NCBI GenBank assembly: GCA_021234155.1 | Contig: JAJEKV010000012.1 | Span: forward strand, 5,647,789 to 5,711,788 | From: Isoetes taiwanensis | Lineage: Eukaryota > Streptophyta > Lycopodiopsida > Isoetales > Isoetaceae | Length of the DNA stretch: 64,000 bases | Reading direction: 5' to 3' | Shown: positions 10,770 through 22,140 of the stretch, piece by piece | Position numbering within the stretch: the stretch's first letter is position 1 | How the letters are laid out: each line of letters opens with the position of its first letter | Notes under the pieces: model-generated | What the model was told of the DNA's origin: nothing | Database searches by the model: none | Seen by the model: the letters and a program-made list of their open reading frames with translations, nothing else | Program-made: the position numbers and the translations under genes

Positions 10770-10777
10770 TATTTATA
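10770..10777 (-). promoter_or_regulatory. TATA box upstream of the H3-like ORF1
   Basis: TATAAATA on the minus strand followed by a C-rich tract, 103 bp before the ORF1 ATG. It lies after the primer binding site, so it would be an internal promoter rather than the LTR promoter. The arrangement equals that at 798-805. Confidence 0.4.
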
Positions 10778-10879
10778 GTTTGGCAAATTTTAGGTCAAAT
10801 TCTAAGTTGCTCATTTTCATGTGTCAAGGCACCTATTAACTTAAAACACGTACTTACTTCGGAGTTTTCTAAGCAATTT

Positions 10880-10946
10880 TACTCATGGTGTGCGCTAGAG
10901 GGCTGATCTAATATTTAGATCAAGGCTCTGGCGCATACTGTGAGTA
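10880..10946 (-). repeat. Leader hairpin with AT-rich core (second in the element)
   Basis: Inner palindrome gatctaatatttagatc flanked by gcgctagag and ctctggcgc arms, and outer arms tactcatggtgtg and catactgtgagta that pair imperfectly. The conserved part is the GATCTAA/TTAGATC stem. Confidence 0.7.
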
Positions 10947-11097
10947 ATTTTGCATTTTTTACTAAAAATATACTACTTTTAGACATATTCCTAGGGGTGT
11001 GATATACAAATCTAACTAAACTTTACCTTAAAACTCGATCTAGCATATTATCTTGTTCAAATTCTTCAAGTTTCAAGGTGAATGTGGTAGGGTTACT

Positions 11098-11156
11098 CAT
11101 GGTATGCACCTGGGGCCTGACCTAAAATTTAGGTCGATGCTCTGGCACATACCATG
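11098..11156 (-). repeat. Leader hairpin with AT-rich core (first in the element)
   Basis: Outer arms catggtatg and cataccatg pair perfectly, and the core gacctaaaatttaggtc is a 17 bp palindrome. It sits about 200 bp after the primer binding site, where retroelement RNAs often carry dimerisation or packaging structures. Function is inferred from position only. Confidence 0.75.
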
Positions 11157-11354
11157 CGCATTTTTCCACACTTGGTCAAAATTTAGTTCAACTTTTTAGT
11201 TTGGTTTTCAATTCTTCTAACTGTTACTAGCTTAGCATAAACTACAAAAAAAATGAGAAATTTTTTTTCCCACTTTTTCGAGGTCTGAGAATTCTACTAA
11301 GTTAGTACTACTGGGAGCATGGCCAGTGCTTTGCTCTTGGTCTCCAAGAACATT

Positions 11355-11366
11355 GCTCTGATACCA
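11355..11366 (-). other. Primer binding site, initiator tRNA-Met
   Basis: TGGTATCAGAGC on the minus strand, one base inside the LTR end. This is the complement of the 3' end of plant initiator tRNA-Met and the classical minus-strand primer site of plant LTR retrotransposons. It fixes the element's orientation and the LTR boundary. Confidence 0.9.
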
Positions 11367-11367
11367 C

Positions 11368-12922
11368 TGTGACGTCCCCTACTCATATACGGTGCACTCA
11401 CCGTATACAAACAGGAGTTCATCCCCCATACCAGCTCCATGCTGATACAAGGCCCTCCACGTATCACTGCAACCTTGACGAGTTCCAGTGGGAAGAATGA
11501 AGGGGTCATTTTACCCTGTCTCCCTCAGGGCCTACCTAGCTGCGGAAGCGTAAACATACATGTAAGTACAAATACATCAACATCACATGACCATCACGAA
11601 GGATGGCTCACCACATATCTGCATAGACAAAGGTCAGTACATCACATATGAAGATCCTACCCAAGGCTCAGACTCAAGGGGGATGACTGACGACTTGGGC
11701 CTCCAGAAGTCATTGCAGACAGAATTCATGGCAAATGGATTTGGCTGGCATCAGAACATGGCTTAAGGTAGTCCGCTCCATCCGCCCCTCCTGTGCACAC
11801 TTTGCAGAGTAGGTTGAAAGGTCTTGGGACCTGACTATAGCCCGCCGGAGGCGTAGTCAGAGGGGCTACTCCTGGGTTGCATCTCCCCAATTCTGATGGG
11901 GCAGGTAGGGATTACTCTCACCAGAGGTTATCATGCTGACTCAAGGTGACTAGAGGGCCACTGCCCGTACTCGACTGAACTCCATGGAAGGTGTACACCA
12001 CTCCAAGAGTGTCGAACCCATGCAAAGCCCGCACGCAGTGGCAGAGCATTAGGTCTAGTGCACTATAGTCCCCGATAGGCTTTACTACCAGAGGGACGTG
12101 ATCATGAGTCAGGACATGAACCTCCTTGTAAGCCAGTCTGGCCCCTCCACCCACAACCAGGTGTGGTTCTTATACACAGGCCGAATTTAATAGTTCATTA
12201 AACAGGGCTAGCTAGGAGCATCAAACTACTAGGCTTTTAAGGCCTCTACCCCCTTCCCAATACAATGATTCCACAGAGATCATCACCACATACATACCAT
12301 AGAAGAACTAAAGAATAAGATTTAATCTAAATCACAGAGTTAGATTCTTTAGTTATGGCTTGATATCTAGAGGTCTAGATGGCTGCTATGGGCAATTCAA
12401 TAGGCTAAACCTACTTACTCTATTCCTGGGAGGCGGATTAGACTATTGAATTGGCAAAATACCTGATCCCTGGCTTGCTCCTCCTGCTCTGAACACGTCC
12501 ATGCTGCAGAACTGCTTGAAGATGAAACTAGAAAGGGAAGCTGATGAGCTAGGCTGCTCAGGGGCAGAACCGGAGTCGAGATTGGCTCTTGGAGCAAGCA
12601 AAACGGAGTTCTAGAAGGCTGTGGACGAAAATGGAAAGTTAGGGTTTCAGATGCCTTATATAAACTATAAGTTAGGGCTAGGGTTTCCATCAACCCTTGA
12701 GCATGTGGGATAATTGGGTGTGGCCCACTTGCCTATATTAATTAAGTGGGCTAAAGTGTACACATGAATAAATGTGCACTGCTTGCAAGTTGCCCCTAGG
12801 GTGCTACTTGCTTAGCTACGTCGGCGATACCGTCAATCGGGATGGCGTGTGCGGCGTGGCGATCTGATACGATATATGTCTGGGGCCGTGATCTCTTGTC
12901 TTTGGAACGTCCAGATTCCACA
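11368..12922 (-). repeat. LTR (minus orientation), copy 1
   Basis: About 1.55 kb; on the minus strand it starts TGTGGAATCTGG and ends GGGGACGTCACA. It aligns with 8282-9939 in reverse and with 28826-30382 directly. The boundary at 11368 is set by the adjacent primer binding site; the start at 12922 is less certain. Confidence 0.85.
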
Positions 12923-13590
12923 ATTTCAATGGCTGCATCAAATGGTTTACAATGGCCATTAGCAGGATGAAAGCTTTCAGAAATTGTCTTGTTAGTGAAA
13001 ATAATGCATTTACATGGCACCTACAAATGTGAGATTGTCCGAGTCCACTTCCTCTTTCTTGATTTGAGCCAATAGCTTCAATATTCTGGGCCATCATTGT
13101 GTTAAGCATCCTTCCAAACACTGAAACAACATATGCCATACTCTGACATTTTGCATACGTATGGAGAAATGTACCTGCAACATGGACATCTGAGTTATTA
13201 CACAGAAGGTATCCCGAAATTAATGCATTACAGAAAAAGAAGTTACTTAATCTTAGTCTATTTAATAGTACCCATGACCCAAGCATCTTCTATACATGTC
13301 AATTATGTATGAATGAATTTATTTAGCCTTATCAAAGGCCCATACAGCTGCACATGCTATAAGAACTTAATTGCCTCGCCCGCATAATGTAAGCTGGCAC
13401 ATTTTCCATACATATCAATCACTGAAAATTGCACCCAGTAAGGATATGCATGTGCACCATGTTGCCTGAGTGCATGAGCCAATCTGGAAGAAGATAATTT
13501 CATGCTTATATCTTGGGATGCACATGTGAAACTGATCGCATTGTTGCCATTGCTAGTTTGTTGATTAGTATGATCAAACAGCAAAATATG
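12923..13590 (-). pseudogene. PPR-like remnant, copy 1
   Basis: Two minus-strand open pieces (13584-13357 and 13286-12923) contain VIDMYGKCASLHYAGEAI, then NALISGY, then FLHTYAKCQSMAYVVSVFGRM. These resemble successive repeats of plant pentatricopeptide proteins of the PLS type (IDMYAKCG, then NALISGY, then YAKCGS and VFDRM), RNA-binding proteins of organelles. Stops separate the pieces and no start or targeting peptide is seen. The LTR interrupts the 3' side. Confidence 0.5.
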
Positions 13591-14689
13591 ACAGAAACAT
13601 AGCTAGCCACAAAATGCACCTGAAGATATAGAAATATTACTGCAAGTTGTTAAACACGAATATAGCTACGAAATCAACTCCTTTAAATGGATCCAAAGAT
13701 CATCTCGCATTACTACACATGGCTCATAAAAGTTAAAAATCATAAAAGTACTATTTGGATCATACCCCGACTTGAGGAGCTAGAAACCGTATTTCTCTTA
13801 ACCAGTAGCCAGTAAACGTTATATTACTTCCACCTCTGCTCAATATTGTTGCACCTGTCTTCTGGCCCAATATATAATCATTCATTAAATAATATATAGA
13901 GAGAAATAGATCATCAAAAGGGAAGCGGACAGATGCATGCCTTACCTTCCCAATCGAAATATGTAACCTTTTGCTACAACCAACAAAAAAATTGAGAGAA
14001 CATGCTTTGTCAATGGAAAACACTATGAGACATGCTTCACTTCTCAATATCGCCTATGATTATAACCTATTTATACACCCAGTAATAGGCCAACAATGTA
14101 TTATTTTGTTCCTGCAACTAGAAAGCAGATGAAGAAATCAGAAGCCCTGCTTGCAGTGAAAGATGGTAGCCTACTCTTGGATTACATGTCTATGTACCAT
14201 AAGAACCCTAAATAAACTTGTATGCCTTGATTAGGTGGCTCGAACCGATATGAAGCTTCAAAGCGGCGAGATTGGGAGTATTTTTTTACGAAACCAAGGT
14301 CGAAGCAATGTTTTGAAGCTTAGAAGCTTGGAACACAATGCCATAGCCATAGCCCGACGAAGGCATTATGTATGAATCCGTTGGCAAAGCTATTACGTTG
14401 GCTATCCCGTGACAAAAACCCTATTTTTGTCGTTTTGTTTTTAAATCCCTATTTTTTCCTTTTGAAAAAACGTGTCGATTTTAGAAGGAGGTATCATCTA
14501 TGAATATTCCAAAAGCTCTATAATATTTATACATGTTAAGATAAGAGTAAGAGTTTTGCAATAAATGTTGCCACTACAAGGAATAGCACTTGCAACATTG
14601 AAGCGAGATAGAAAAAGTTTATATAAATAATCTAAAATGGCGGGGCTATCATTAAAGTACAAGCCTCCGATGACAAAACTAATATATCT
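13591..14689. other. No recognisable gene
   Basis: AT-rich sequence shared with the second duplication copy. A 95-codon minus-strand ORF at 13760-14047 has no recognisable domain and is not kept intact in copy 2 (31285-31512), which argues against coding. Confidence 0.5.
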
Positions 14690-15274
14690 GCAGGGTGAAT
14701 GCCCTTGTGAGTCAGTTTAGGCCGGATGTGAGCCCTCTCTGCCCTTGTTGTGGCCTTCATCATGAGACTGTGGAGTATTGTCTAGTTTTATGCCCTCACT
14801 TGCGGGCTGCACAGGGATTGGGTTAGGGCTCTGTTTTAGGTGAGATTGACTAGCCGGCAGATTCTTTGCTTCATGTGTATCCTGGTGCTTGGCAGCTCTT
14901 GCGGCAGCAAAGCCTTGCATCTGTCGTGGCTTGGTTGGTGTGGCTGATTTAAGCGGTGGGCGGTTGTGGATCTTCGGGGGATTGGCGACTGCGGCCTCTC
15001 GATTCCTCGACTCAGGTACAAGCTATTTCAAAGCTTTCTGGTGTTCCCGGGATTAGTAGAGCGGAAGTTTGCCATTTGGCGGGACTTCTTGGGTGTTGTA
15101 GATGGTGATGGTCGGTTTGTACAGCAGTAGAGTTGCAATTTTTCTGTGAGTTTGTGGTGGAGTGTCGAGGTATCACTGTCTCTTTGGGGCAGTTCTCCTT
15201 CCTCCTCACTTGCTTTATAACATTACCATTCTTTTAATATATTGATGACACAGTTCTTCAAAAAAAAAAAAAAA
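14690..15274 (+). mobile_element. LINE 3' end with poly-A, copy 1
   Basis: The translated stretch from 14697 gives CPCCGLHHETVEYCLVLCPHL, the reverse-transcriptase zinc-binding motif (C-x2-C, then E-T-V-E-x-C and C-P) found after the RT of plant LINEs. It then loses its frame and ends in a run of 15 A at 15260-15274, the expected tail of a 5'-truncated LINE insertion. Confidence 0.7.
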
Positions 15275-15369
15275 GGTAATATATATCCCTAGGATATATA
15301 TGAAAGAGCTAAAACATCAAGTTGTTAAGTCTGAGCACACTTTAACTTATCACATAAGAACCCCTTCTT

Positions 15370-15760
15370 CTTCCACAGGCAGTTGGGTAGAGTCATACTT
15401 GTGGAGATTTCAATGCGCGAACCAGCATGGAACAACCCATAAGATTTGATCCCCTAGCTGACGATGTGTTGCAACTATGCCCCTCAGAAGAAGCTTGCCC
15501 ATGGGAGGCAGTTGTTGTTGTTATCTGATATTTTCAATCTGCAATGGACCAGTGCGGTGGTGCGATGCCTTTCGCCAAATACACTTCTGGCGGGGAGAAC
15601 CCGGGGGGTCTAGTGTAGTAGACTATGTGTTAGTGGCAAAAGCGAGAATATGCATGTTTCAAGTATTTCCAGTGGGGGATAGTAGAGATGAGGAGGTGGA
15701 CTCGAACCACCTAACACTCTACTTGCAACTGCCAGGTTGTCCCAACCTCCTATGCAGCAC
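15370..15760 (+). pseudogene. LINE endonuclease remnant
   Basis: The second half of an APE-type endonuclease is recognisable: GSSVVDYVLVAKARICMFQV followed by DSNHLTLYLQL (about 15613-15745), corresponding to the S-V-I-D-Y-V and S-D-H-x-P-L blocks. The catalytic histidine is present in NHLTL, but its aspartate is displaced by one residue. Upstream parts are scattered over frames. The enzyme would nick target DNA for target-primed reverse transcription. Confidence 0.55.
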
Positions 15761-16429
15761 CCTCTTGCATGCCTCATTTGCGGCCCGGACTATGACACGT
15801 AGAGGCTTATCTTGCGGGATGCTCCTGATGGTGGGCGGACATTTTGCAATCCCATGCAGCTAGAGCAATAGGCGGTGGCCCGATTTGATGTTCTGGGATG
15901 GCGGCAACAAGGTGCTTTGGAAAAAGCCATCCCCGATGGACCACGGGGGGCCACGACCTTCCCGTGTAACTGTTGGTTTGATGCGGAGTGCAAGTAACAT
16001 AAATGCTGGCACCGCCATGTCAAAAACCCTGCTCTATGCCCATACGCAGTCAAAAAATATCGCTTTCTCCTTAAGGCTAAGAAGGCCATGTAAATCGCGG
16101 CCCATAAGCAGGAAATATTCTGCCGTCATCCCAGGACCTTCTGGCGAAGGGTGCTCAAAACACCAGTACAGCTTATAGGGAATATCACGTCCGAACAGTG
16201 GGGACAATATTTGCAGCAGCTTTATGACCCTCAGGGAGCACAGACAACGGGTACCCCAACACTGACCCGGCTCACGAAAATCACAAAGGCGGTGTAGATC
16301 GGGGCCTCTGACATCAAGCCAATGGAAAAGTGCGGACCTAGATGGTATCGAGGCGAGAGTTGCTCAAGGCACACGGCCGTCTATAGTACCATGTTCAACA
16401 AGGCATTACATGATGGTTTCTCCCCATAG

Positions 16430-17245
16430 TGGACCACTAGCCGAGTTATCCCCATATACAAGGCAGGTGATCCGCACTGCCTAGCCAATTATCGAATAAT
16501 CATGGTCAGCTCAGTGTTTGCAAAACTGCTTGCCGGTATTCTAGAGCAGCATTGACGTCTGGGCAAAGGCAGTAGATGTTCGGGCCCTCACACATGCAGG
16601 GTTCAGGCCGTGACACTCAATCATTGATCACATGTTCACACGCGGACCTGGTTGAGAACAATAAGAACCGACGGTAAGACCTATATTGCTACTTTGTGGA
16701 CTTCGCAAAGGCTTTTGACACGTGCCTTGGGAAAACTTGTGAACAAGATTGCAGGATGGAGGATCTAGGAGTCCCTGAAGATTTGCAGAATGCATTGTAC
16801 ATGTTCTACAAGACATGTTCCGGATGGGTTGCATCTCACAAGCTAGCTATTGGCAATGATGTCGGACATTGTTTGGGCTGTATTGAACGATTGGAGAGTT
16901 TGGAGGGAATGGAGCTCACATCTTGCACCAGATTGTCAGGCAACTCATATATCTGATGATGTAGACCTCCGTGCTTACACTCCGCGGCAGACATGCAGCG
17001 CCATCTCGATGCTTTGGATACATTCTGCGAGGCGAGCCAACCTGGCCAAGACTAAGATGGTCCTCATATCATCCTCATGCAGTCACGGGCCCCATCTTTC
17101 TGTTACAGGGCATTCACCTATAAGTATTTGGGGGTGGAGTTCTGTTACAAGTGCTTCCAGAGGGAACCGTTTTTACGGACTCCTGACGGATATCCATGAG
17201 CGTGGGGGTATCGTTGATAGCATGCCGGGGGCATAGTGGTTATGC
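16430..17245 (+). pseudogene. LINE reverse transcriptase remnant
   Basis: RVIPIYKAGDPHCLANYRII (about 16444-16505) is the fingers motif P-I-x-K-x-G-D-P, N-Y-R-x-I. VDFAKAFDT (about 16696) holds the first catalytic Asp, followed by LGVPEDLQNALYMFYKTCSG. ISDDVDL (about 16952-16972) corresponds to YADD and is followed by the N-x-x-KTK-like AKTKMVLIS. Stops and frameshifts break it. With the endonuclease at 15370-15760 it forms one decayed LINE; the region between (15760-16430) is unreadable but presumably the linker. Confidence 0.65.
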
Positions 17246-17273
17246 GGTGGACCATAAGCTCGTAATCGGACTA

Positions 17274-18115
17274 TGGGGACATTTTAGGGCTAGCGAAGTT
17301 GGCCCTAGGGGCGCAACCTTTAATGTTTATTGAATAAACATTAGCTATGGTAAGGTGGAACATCAAAATAAATGTTACCTTATAATTGGTTGGGATTGAA
17401 CCAATCAAGAAAAAGGGCAAAAAACTTCGAGCTTTTTGTGTTAGGCCTGATATTAGGCAGGATTGAGCGGGAGCAAGGCCATCTGCGCTCAGATTCAACC
17501 ATGCCTGAGCATGACAACCATCTGTGGATGATTGGATTTGCATGAAGAGCCATGCAGCAAGGGAATCGACCCTATTTAAGGCCTGATTATCTGCTCAGAA
17601 AAGACCCACGGATTGATAAAGCCTTGCCGTTCTTCTGTGCTTGTGCAGATTGAATAGCTATTGCTGATCCAAAGCCATACAGACCAAATCCGACCTTTAC
17701 CAGCTTGATTCTGGTTCTTTGCTACATCACTAGGTGGTGTTCTTAAGAGCTAGGAGGAATCACGTTGTTCCTTGCTTGTAGTGCTTGCAAGCTTTGAGAT
17801 TGGATTCCGTTGCAAGAACATTGCCTTGTATTTGGAATACAAGGACATTGCTTGCATTGATTTGCAGTACTGGCAATTGATTGCCAGGTTCATACTTGCA
17901 TCCATTGAATTATCTCAGGGAGATAATTTATTGATTCTTGTGTGCAAAGGATCATTCAGTTATAGTTGACAAAATGAAGAGGAAGCTGGGTTTCCTAGTT
18001 AGTCTCTGGGAGACTAATCCCATCAGTCGTGGGGAACTCTGGGAGTTCATGGTATGGGTGGTAGACCGGTGACCTTTTCCCATTGTTTGGGAAGTTGCAA
18101 AATTGCTATGTGACA
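17274..18115 (+). repeat. Putative 5' LTR of the second gypsy element
   Basis: The right boundary is inferred from the primer binding site a few bases downstream, with CA at 18114-18115. The left boundary (TG at 17274) is a guess, since no second copy exists for comparison. A TATTTAA at about 17570 could be its promoter. Confidence 0.4.
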
Positions 18116-18119
18116 TTTT

Positions 18120-18131
18120 TGATATCAGAGC
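18120..18131 (+). other. Primer binding site (tRNA-iMet, one mismatch)
   Basis: TGATATCAGAGC differs by one base from the canonical TGGTATCAGAGC and lies four bases before the gag ATG, directly after the putative LTR. Confidence 0.75.
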
Positions 18132-18134
18132 ATA

Positions 18135-19480
18135 ATGGCAGATCAGGGACCTGAGAATGTTTCTGAGAATGTTCCAGAAGGTGCGGGGCAGCCAGTGGAT
18201 GGTATGTCAGAAGCCCACCCTGCTGATGAGGGAATACTGCCAGCTTTGCAGGACATCCATCTGGATAATGATTGATCTTCAGGGAGGAGAACCTTAGCCA
18301 GGTAACATAAACCCTTCCGTAGAAAACCTTCATGGGCAAAACAATGCAACTGAAGAACTATTGGAACAGAGATTCCATCGGCTCAATGAAGAGTTTGAGA
18401 AAACTCGTAATGAGGAAGTATTGCTCAAGGGAATTTTGGAAAAATTTAAAGAGTAGTTAAGCACTTGGGCTTTCGAGAAAAATGCCCAAGAACAGCGTAT
18501 GATGTCCACCATGGAAAAGTACTTGCTGGAAGCAAGGGGTGCTGCCATAGCCTTGGGGGCAAGCGGAGAACCTAGAAACGACGTTGTTGGAGGGGTTAAT
18601 AGCAAGCAACTTGGAGTCGCAGCTGAGATCCCTCAGATAAACATAGAGAATCATGAAGGTACTAACCCATCTGAATATTCTCTGGGAGAATTATCAGAAG
18701 AAGAGATCAAGTCTCTTGAACGGGTTAAAATGCCAGATTTCTATGGGAAGGATGTTACTCTAGAGTAAGTTATGCTTTGGTTTAACCAAATGAAGCTTTA
18801 TTTTGCGGCAACAAAGAAGAGCGAGCTTGCTCGTTTATTGTGTGCCACATTGAAGCTTAAGGGTCGGGCGGCCGAATGGTGGGATACCCATACTGAAGAT
18901 GGACGAAAGCTACGCATTTGATCTGAATTTTGCAAACTATTCAGGCAAGAGTATGCTCCCCACTATGACCGGCAACATGCCTTGATACAGATGAAAGAAA
19001 CTGTGCAGACTGGGACTCTGCAAGATTATGTGGCAGAACTACGAGCATTGTTCTCGCTTTTGCCAGAATGACAACCAGAATGAGGGTTGATCATTTTGTG
19101 AATGGGCTAAAGGATGCCAATATTCAAAAGCATATGCTTCAAGTTGAGCTTGCGAGCTTTGAGCTTGCGGTAGAACTGGCTATGAAGCTGGTTGATAGGG
19201 AGGAATCCCGTAAAGCCCAAAGAATTGTTGAGTGGAAGGCAAAGAGGACCGTGGGTGCCTCTCAGAGTGGGTCACCTTCCAAAAAGCAAAAGAAAAATCC
19301 GGCTAAGGAAAAACGGATGGATAAGCCTAAGGAGGCTAGTGCTAAAACTAAAACATCAAGGGATGTTATAAGCTGTGGCATTGTGGGCATTATGCTTGGG
19401 ATTGTACAAAGCCACAAAAGGATAAGAAAGGTTTTAGCGGTACCTCCAAGGGGCGAGAATGAGGTGAAATCATTATCGAT
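18135..19480 (+). pseudogene. Gag of the second gypsy element, frame-broken
   Basis: The ATG at 18135 opens MADQGPENVSENV and runs 46 codons to a stop at 18275. Later frames give a helical stretch (18350-18765) and the capsid core FAATKKSELARLLCATLKLK, then RAAEWWDTH, FCKLFRQEYAPHYDR and YVAELRALFSLLPE (about 18790-19068). FVNGLKDANIQKHML follows at about 19094. A zinc-knuckle trace (WHCGHYAWDC, with an internal deletion and the first Cys lost) lies near 19375-19410. The start next to the primer binding site is convincing. Confidence 0.75.
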
Positions 19481-19539
19481 GATTGCTCTGAAGAAGGGAT
19501 ATGGTAAGTCCTACACAAGCTTATGCCGATAATGTAATA

Positions 19540-19860
19540 AGGTTGTTAGGAAGGATCATTAGTAAGGACTTGATTGTCTTGATTGATTAGGAAGTACTCA
19601 CAAGTTTATTTCTGCAGATGTGGTAGAGGAACGGGCTTGAGCCTAAGCGAGGTGCCTCCTTATGTTATTGAGGCTATGCAGCTCGGTCCCGGACTTCGGC
19701 ACTATCATCAACAAGCGTTGATTGAATTTGGTGGATAAGGAGACCCGTGATGCTGCCTCTATGGTCATTGATTTTGATATTGCTAAGCTAAACTGCTATG
19801 ATGTGATTATGGGAATCCAGTGGTTGCAAAAGGCTCAATCATTTTATAGTCATCCCACAC
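19540..19860 (+). pseudogene. Protease remnant of the second gypsy element
   Basis: Frame-shifted pieces read as an LID-GSTHKFIS-like active-site region (about 19578-19610) and later NCYDVIMGIQWLQKA (about 19790-19835), corresponding to the I-L-G-M-x-W-L block. The catalytic D-S-G is damaged. Confidence 0.55.
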
Positions 19861-19901
19861 TTTACTGATCAAAATTTCACCTAATAACTCAATTACTCTC
19901 C

Positions 19902-21206
19902 ATGGCCTACCTTATGTGGGGCCTAGAAAATTGTTATGCACTTAGCGAGGCAAAGCGATGTTTTCAAGTTAATAAAGATAGCTTTTTCTTGATGTATATC
20001 ATGCCTAATGATGACATGGTCAAGGCTTGTAATCCTACTGATGTAAGCATTGAACTGGGTTCAAATGTAAATCAAGAATTACAAAATCTTTTGGAAAGAT
20101 CTAAAGATGTGTTACTGAAAGAGTTGTCGAAAGGGCCACCACCTTCTCGGGGAGTTGAGCATGAAATTGTGCTTGAACCAGGGGTGAAGCCAATGGTGTG
20201 TGCTCCAAATCATCTTAGTCCTTTAGAGTTAGAGGAAGTTAAGCATCAATTTAAAGAATTGCTCGCAAGGGGATTTATTAAGCCTAGTAAATTAAGCCTT
20301 TTTTGAAGTTCATTTTTGCTTGTTAAGAAAAAGGATGAGACTATGCGAATGTGCATAGACTTAACAAGGCAACTATCAAGGATAGATATCCATTACCTAG
20401 AATAGATGATATTCTAGATCGATTTGGTGGAGCCAAATGGTTCACTAAGATTGATTTACATAGTGGATATCATCAAATTAGGAGTCGGGAAGGTGATGAA
20501 CCTAAGACGACCTTAGAACTCATCAGGGGCACTATGAGTTCTTAGTGATGCCGTTTGGTCTCACAAATGCTCCTGCAAACTTTATGAGGTTGATGAATCA
20601 AGTATTCTCATAATACTTAGATAAGTTTGTCGAGGTGTTCCTCAATGATATACTTGTGTGTTCATAAATGTTAGAAGAGCACTTTGCTCATTTGGAGCAA
20701 ATATTACAAACTCTTCGAACTCAAAAACTTTATGCTAAGATGTTTGCATACCTTGGACACATCCTTTTTGGGGAGGGAGTGTCGTTAGGATCCCGATAAG
20801 GTGCAAGCGATTGCAAGGCCCGGCTACCACACGAAAATGTTTCGAGTTTGAGAAGTTTTACGGGTTTGGCTCGTGCTATAGAAAATTTGTGCCGAAATTT
20901 TCAAAGGTAGTAGCTCCATTCACGGATCTTTTGAAGAAAGATCGTGAGTATGTATGGGAGAAAACACAACAAGAAGCTTTTGAGCTTGTCAAGAGGTTGT
21001 TGGTTAGTAGCCTCATACTAAAGGTTCCCGATCTCAGTGAATTTGTTGAGGTTTATGCCGATGCTTGTGGTCAAGCAGTTGGGGCTATATTAATGCAGCA
21101 AGATCAGATAGTGGCTTATGAAAGCCGAAAGCTTAATTCTGTCGAGCGAAATTTTGCAACATATGAGCAAGAGCTATTGACAATAGTTCACGCTCTGAAA
21201 ACATAG
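19902..21206 (+). pseudogene. RT and RNase H of the second gypsy element
   Basis: 20120-20290 encodes the pre-RT stretch GVEHEIVLEPGVKP and VKHQFKELLARGFIKPS. 20351-20515 gives LNKATIKDRYPLPRIDD and AKWFTKIDLHSGYHQI. 20530-20765 gives [17 protein letters not shown] and the catalytic block as FLNDILV, with N in place of the first Asp of YxDD. 20838-21206 encodes the connection and RNase H, with VYADACGQAVGAIL, AYESRKLN and YEQELLTIVHALK. All conserved blocks are there, but three frame changes, stops and the FLND motif make it inactive as written. Confidence 0.85.
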
Positions 21207-22140
21207 AGGTGTTATTTGAGAAGTGGTACAAGTAAGAAACCACACAAGTTTGTCGTCTATATTGATCATAAACCGTTGAGGATTTTTTTCAATTTCATTT
21301 TAGTATTGAGCATTAGCTCTAAGAATAACCCAATGGCTGATGCTTTATGGCTTAAGCATTTTTCTCCATCATGGATTTCATTTTAGGGATTGAGCATATG
21401 CCTATGAAGAATAACACTTCTATAAGGGAAGAGTGTATGTTCTTTATTAAGGATTAAGCATGTAAATGCTCCCACAAGCTGGGCATATCATGGAGAACCT
21501 GACCTTTTCAAAGTGAAACATATGGTTTCATTAGGGATGCGTGGCGGTGCAAAAGATCAACAATACCCGAGCCTATTGCAACCCATTCCGGTCCTAATGA
21601 GAGGTGGGAATTGGTGGACTTTGTAGTCTCATTAAGGTTTTTATACCTTCTATAAGGGAATATGAGTGTATGTTCACATTTTGTCCCATTAAGGGATGCT
21701 TAAAATGCCACGCGTCGGCTTTTAAAAGCATCCAATAAGAGAAGAGTTCAATTATTCCAATGTGACCATCATGGCATCCCACAAGAGTATCATTTTTTCA
21801 TGGGGTGAATGGAAAACCTAACACTGGTTAAAGGCAATGGGTTGGCGGGTTTCTCAAAACCAATCTAATGAAACATATGGTTTCATATTCTTGATATAAA
21901 TGTACAAGAAATAAGTAAAAATCATATTTTTTAAGGTTATGGCATATGACCATATTGAAATACATTCGAACCATATATCATTAGAAAGATCTTTTCATTT
22001 GTAAGTATCAAATGGACTTTGTAGTCTCATTTTGACCCAAGTGGATCAAAAGTTATGGGGAAAAACAAAAAGCAATGAAGGGTTGGTGCTGCATTAATTG
22101 GAGTTTATAGAGGGTAGCCATATCTATTGGAGGATTGTTT
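21207..22140 (+). other. Scrambled segment between RNase H and integrase
   Basis: The expected integrase HHCC region is not readable. Short phrases occur twice: tggactttgtagtctcatt (near 21614 and 22013) and a near-palindrome aaacatatggtttcat (near 21516 and 21871). This suggests a small repetitive insertion or local duplication. No gene recognised. Confidence 0.4.

Larger units (their letters stand above)
9940..12922 (-). mobile_element. 5' end of an LTR retrotransposon, inverted against the plus LTR
   Basis: On the minus strand: LTR 12922-11368, one base, primer binding site 11366-11355, leader with two hairpins and a TATA box, ORF1 from 10667, and then a sudden end at 9940 where the plus-oriented LTR begins. 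Most of gag and all of pol are missing. The remaining structure is a 1.55-1.66 kb inverted LTR pair around a 1.43 kb loop. Confidence 0.85.
10346..15232. repeat. Segmental duplication, copy 1 (4.89 kb)
   Basis: Matches 27809-32685 almost base for base and in the same orientation, covering part of ORF1, leader, LTR, PPR remnant and LINE tail. Copy 1 continues at its right end into the LINE poly-A, whereas copy 2 stops there at a CACTA-like terminus. Confidence 0.9.
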
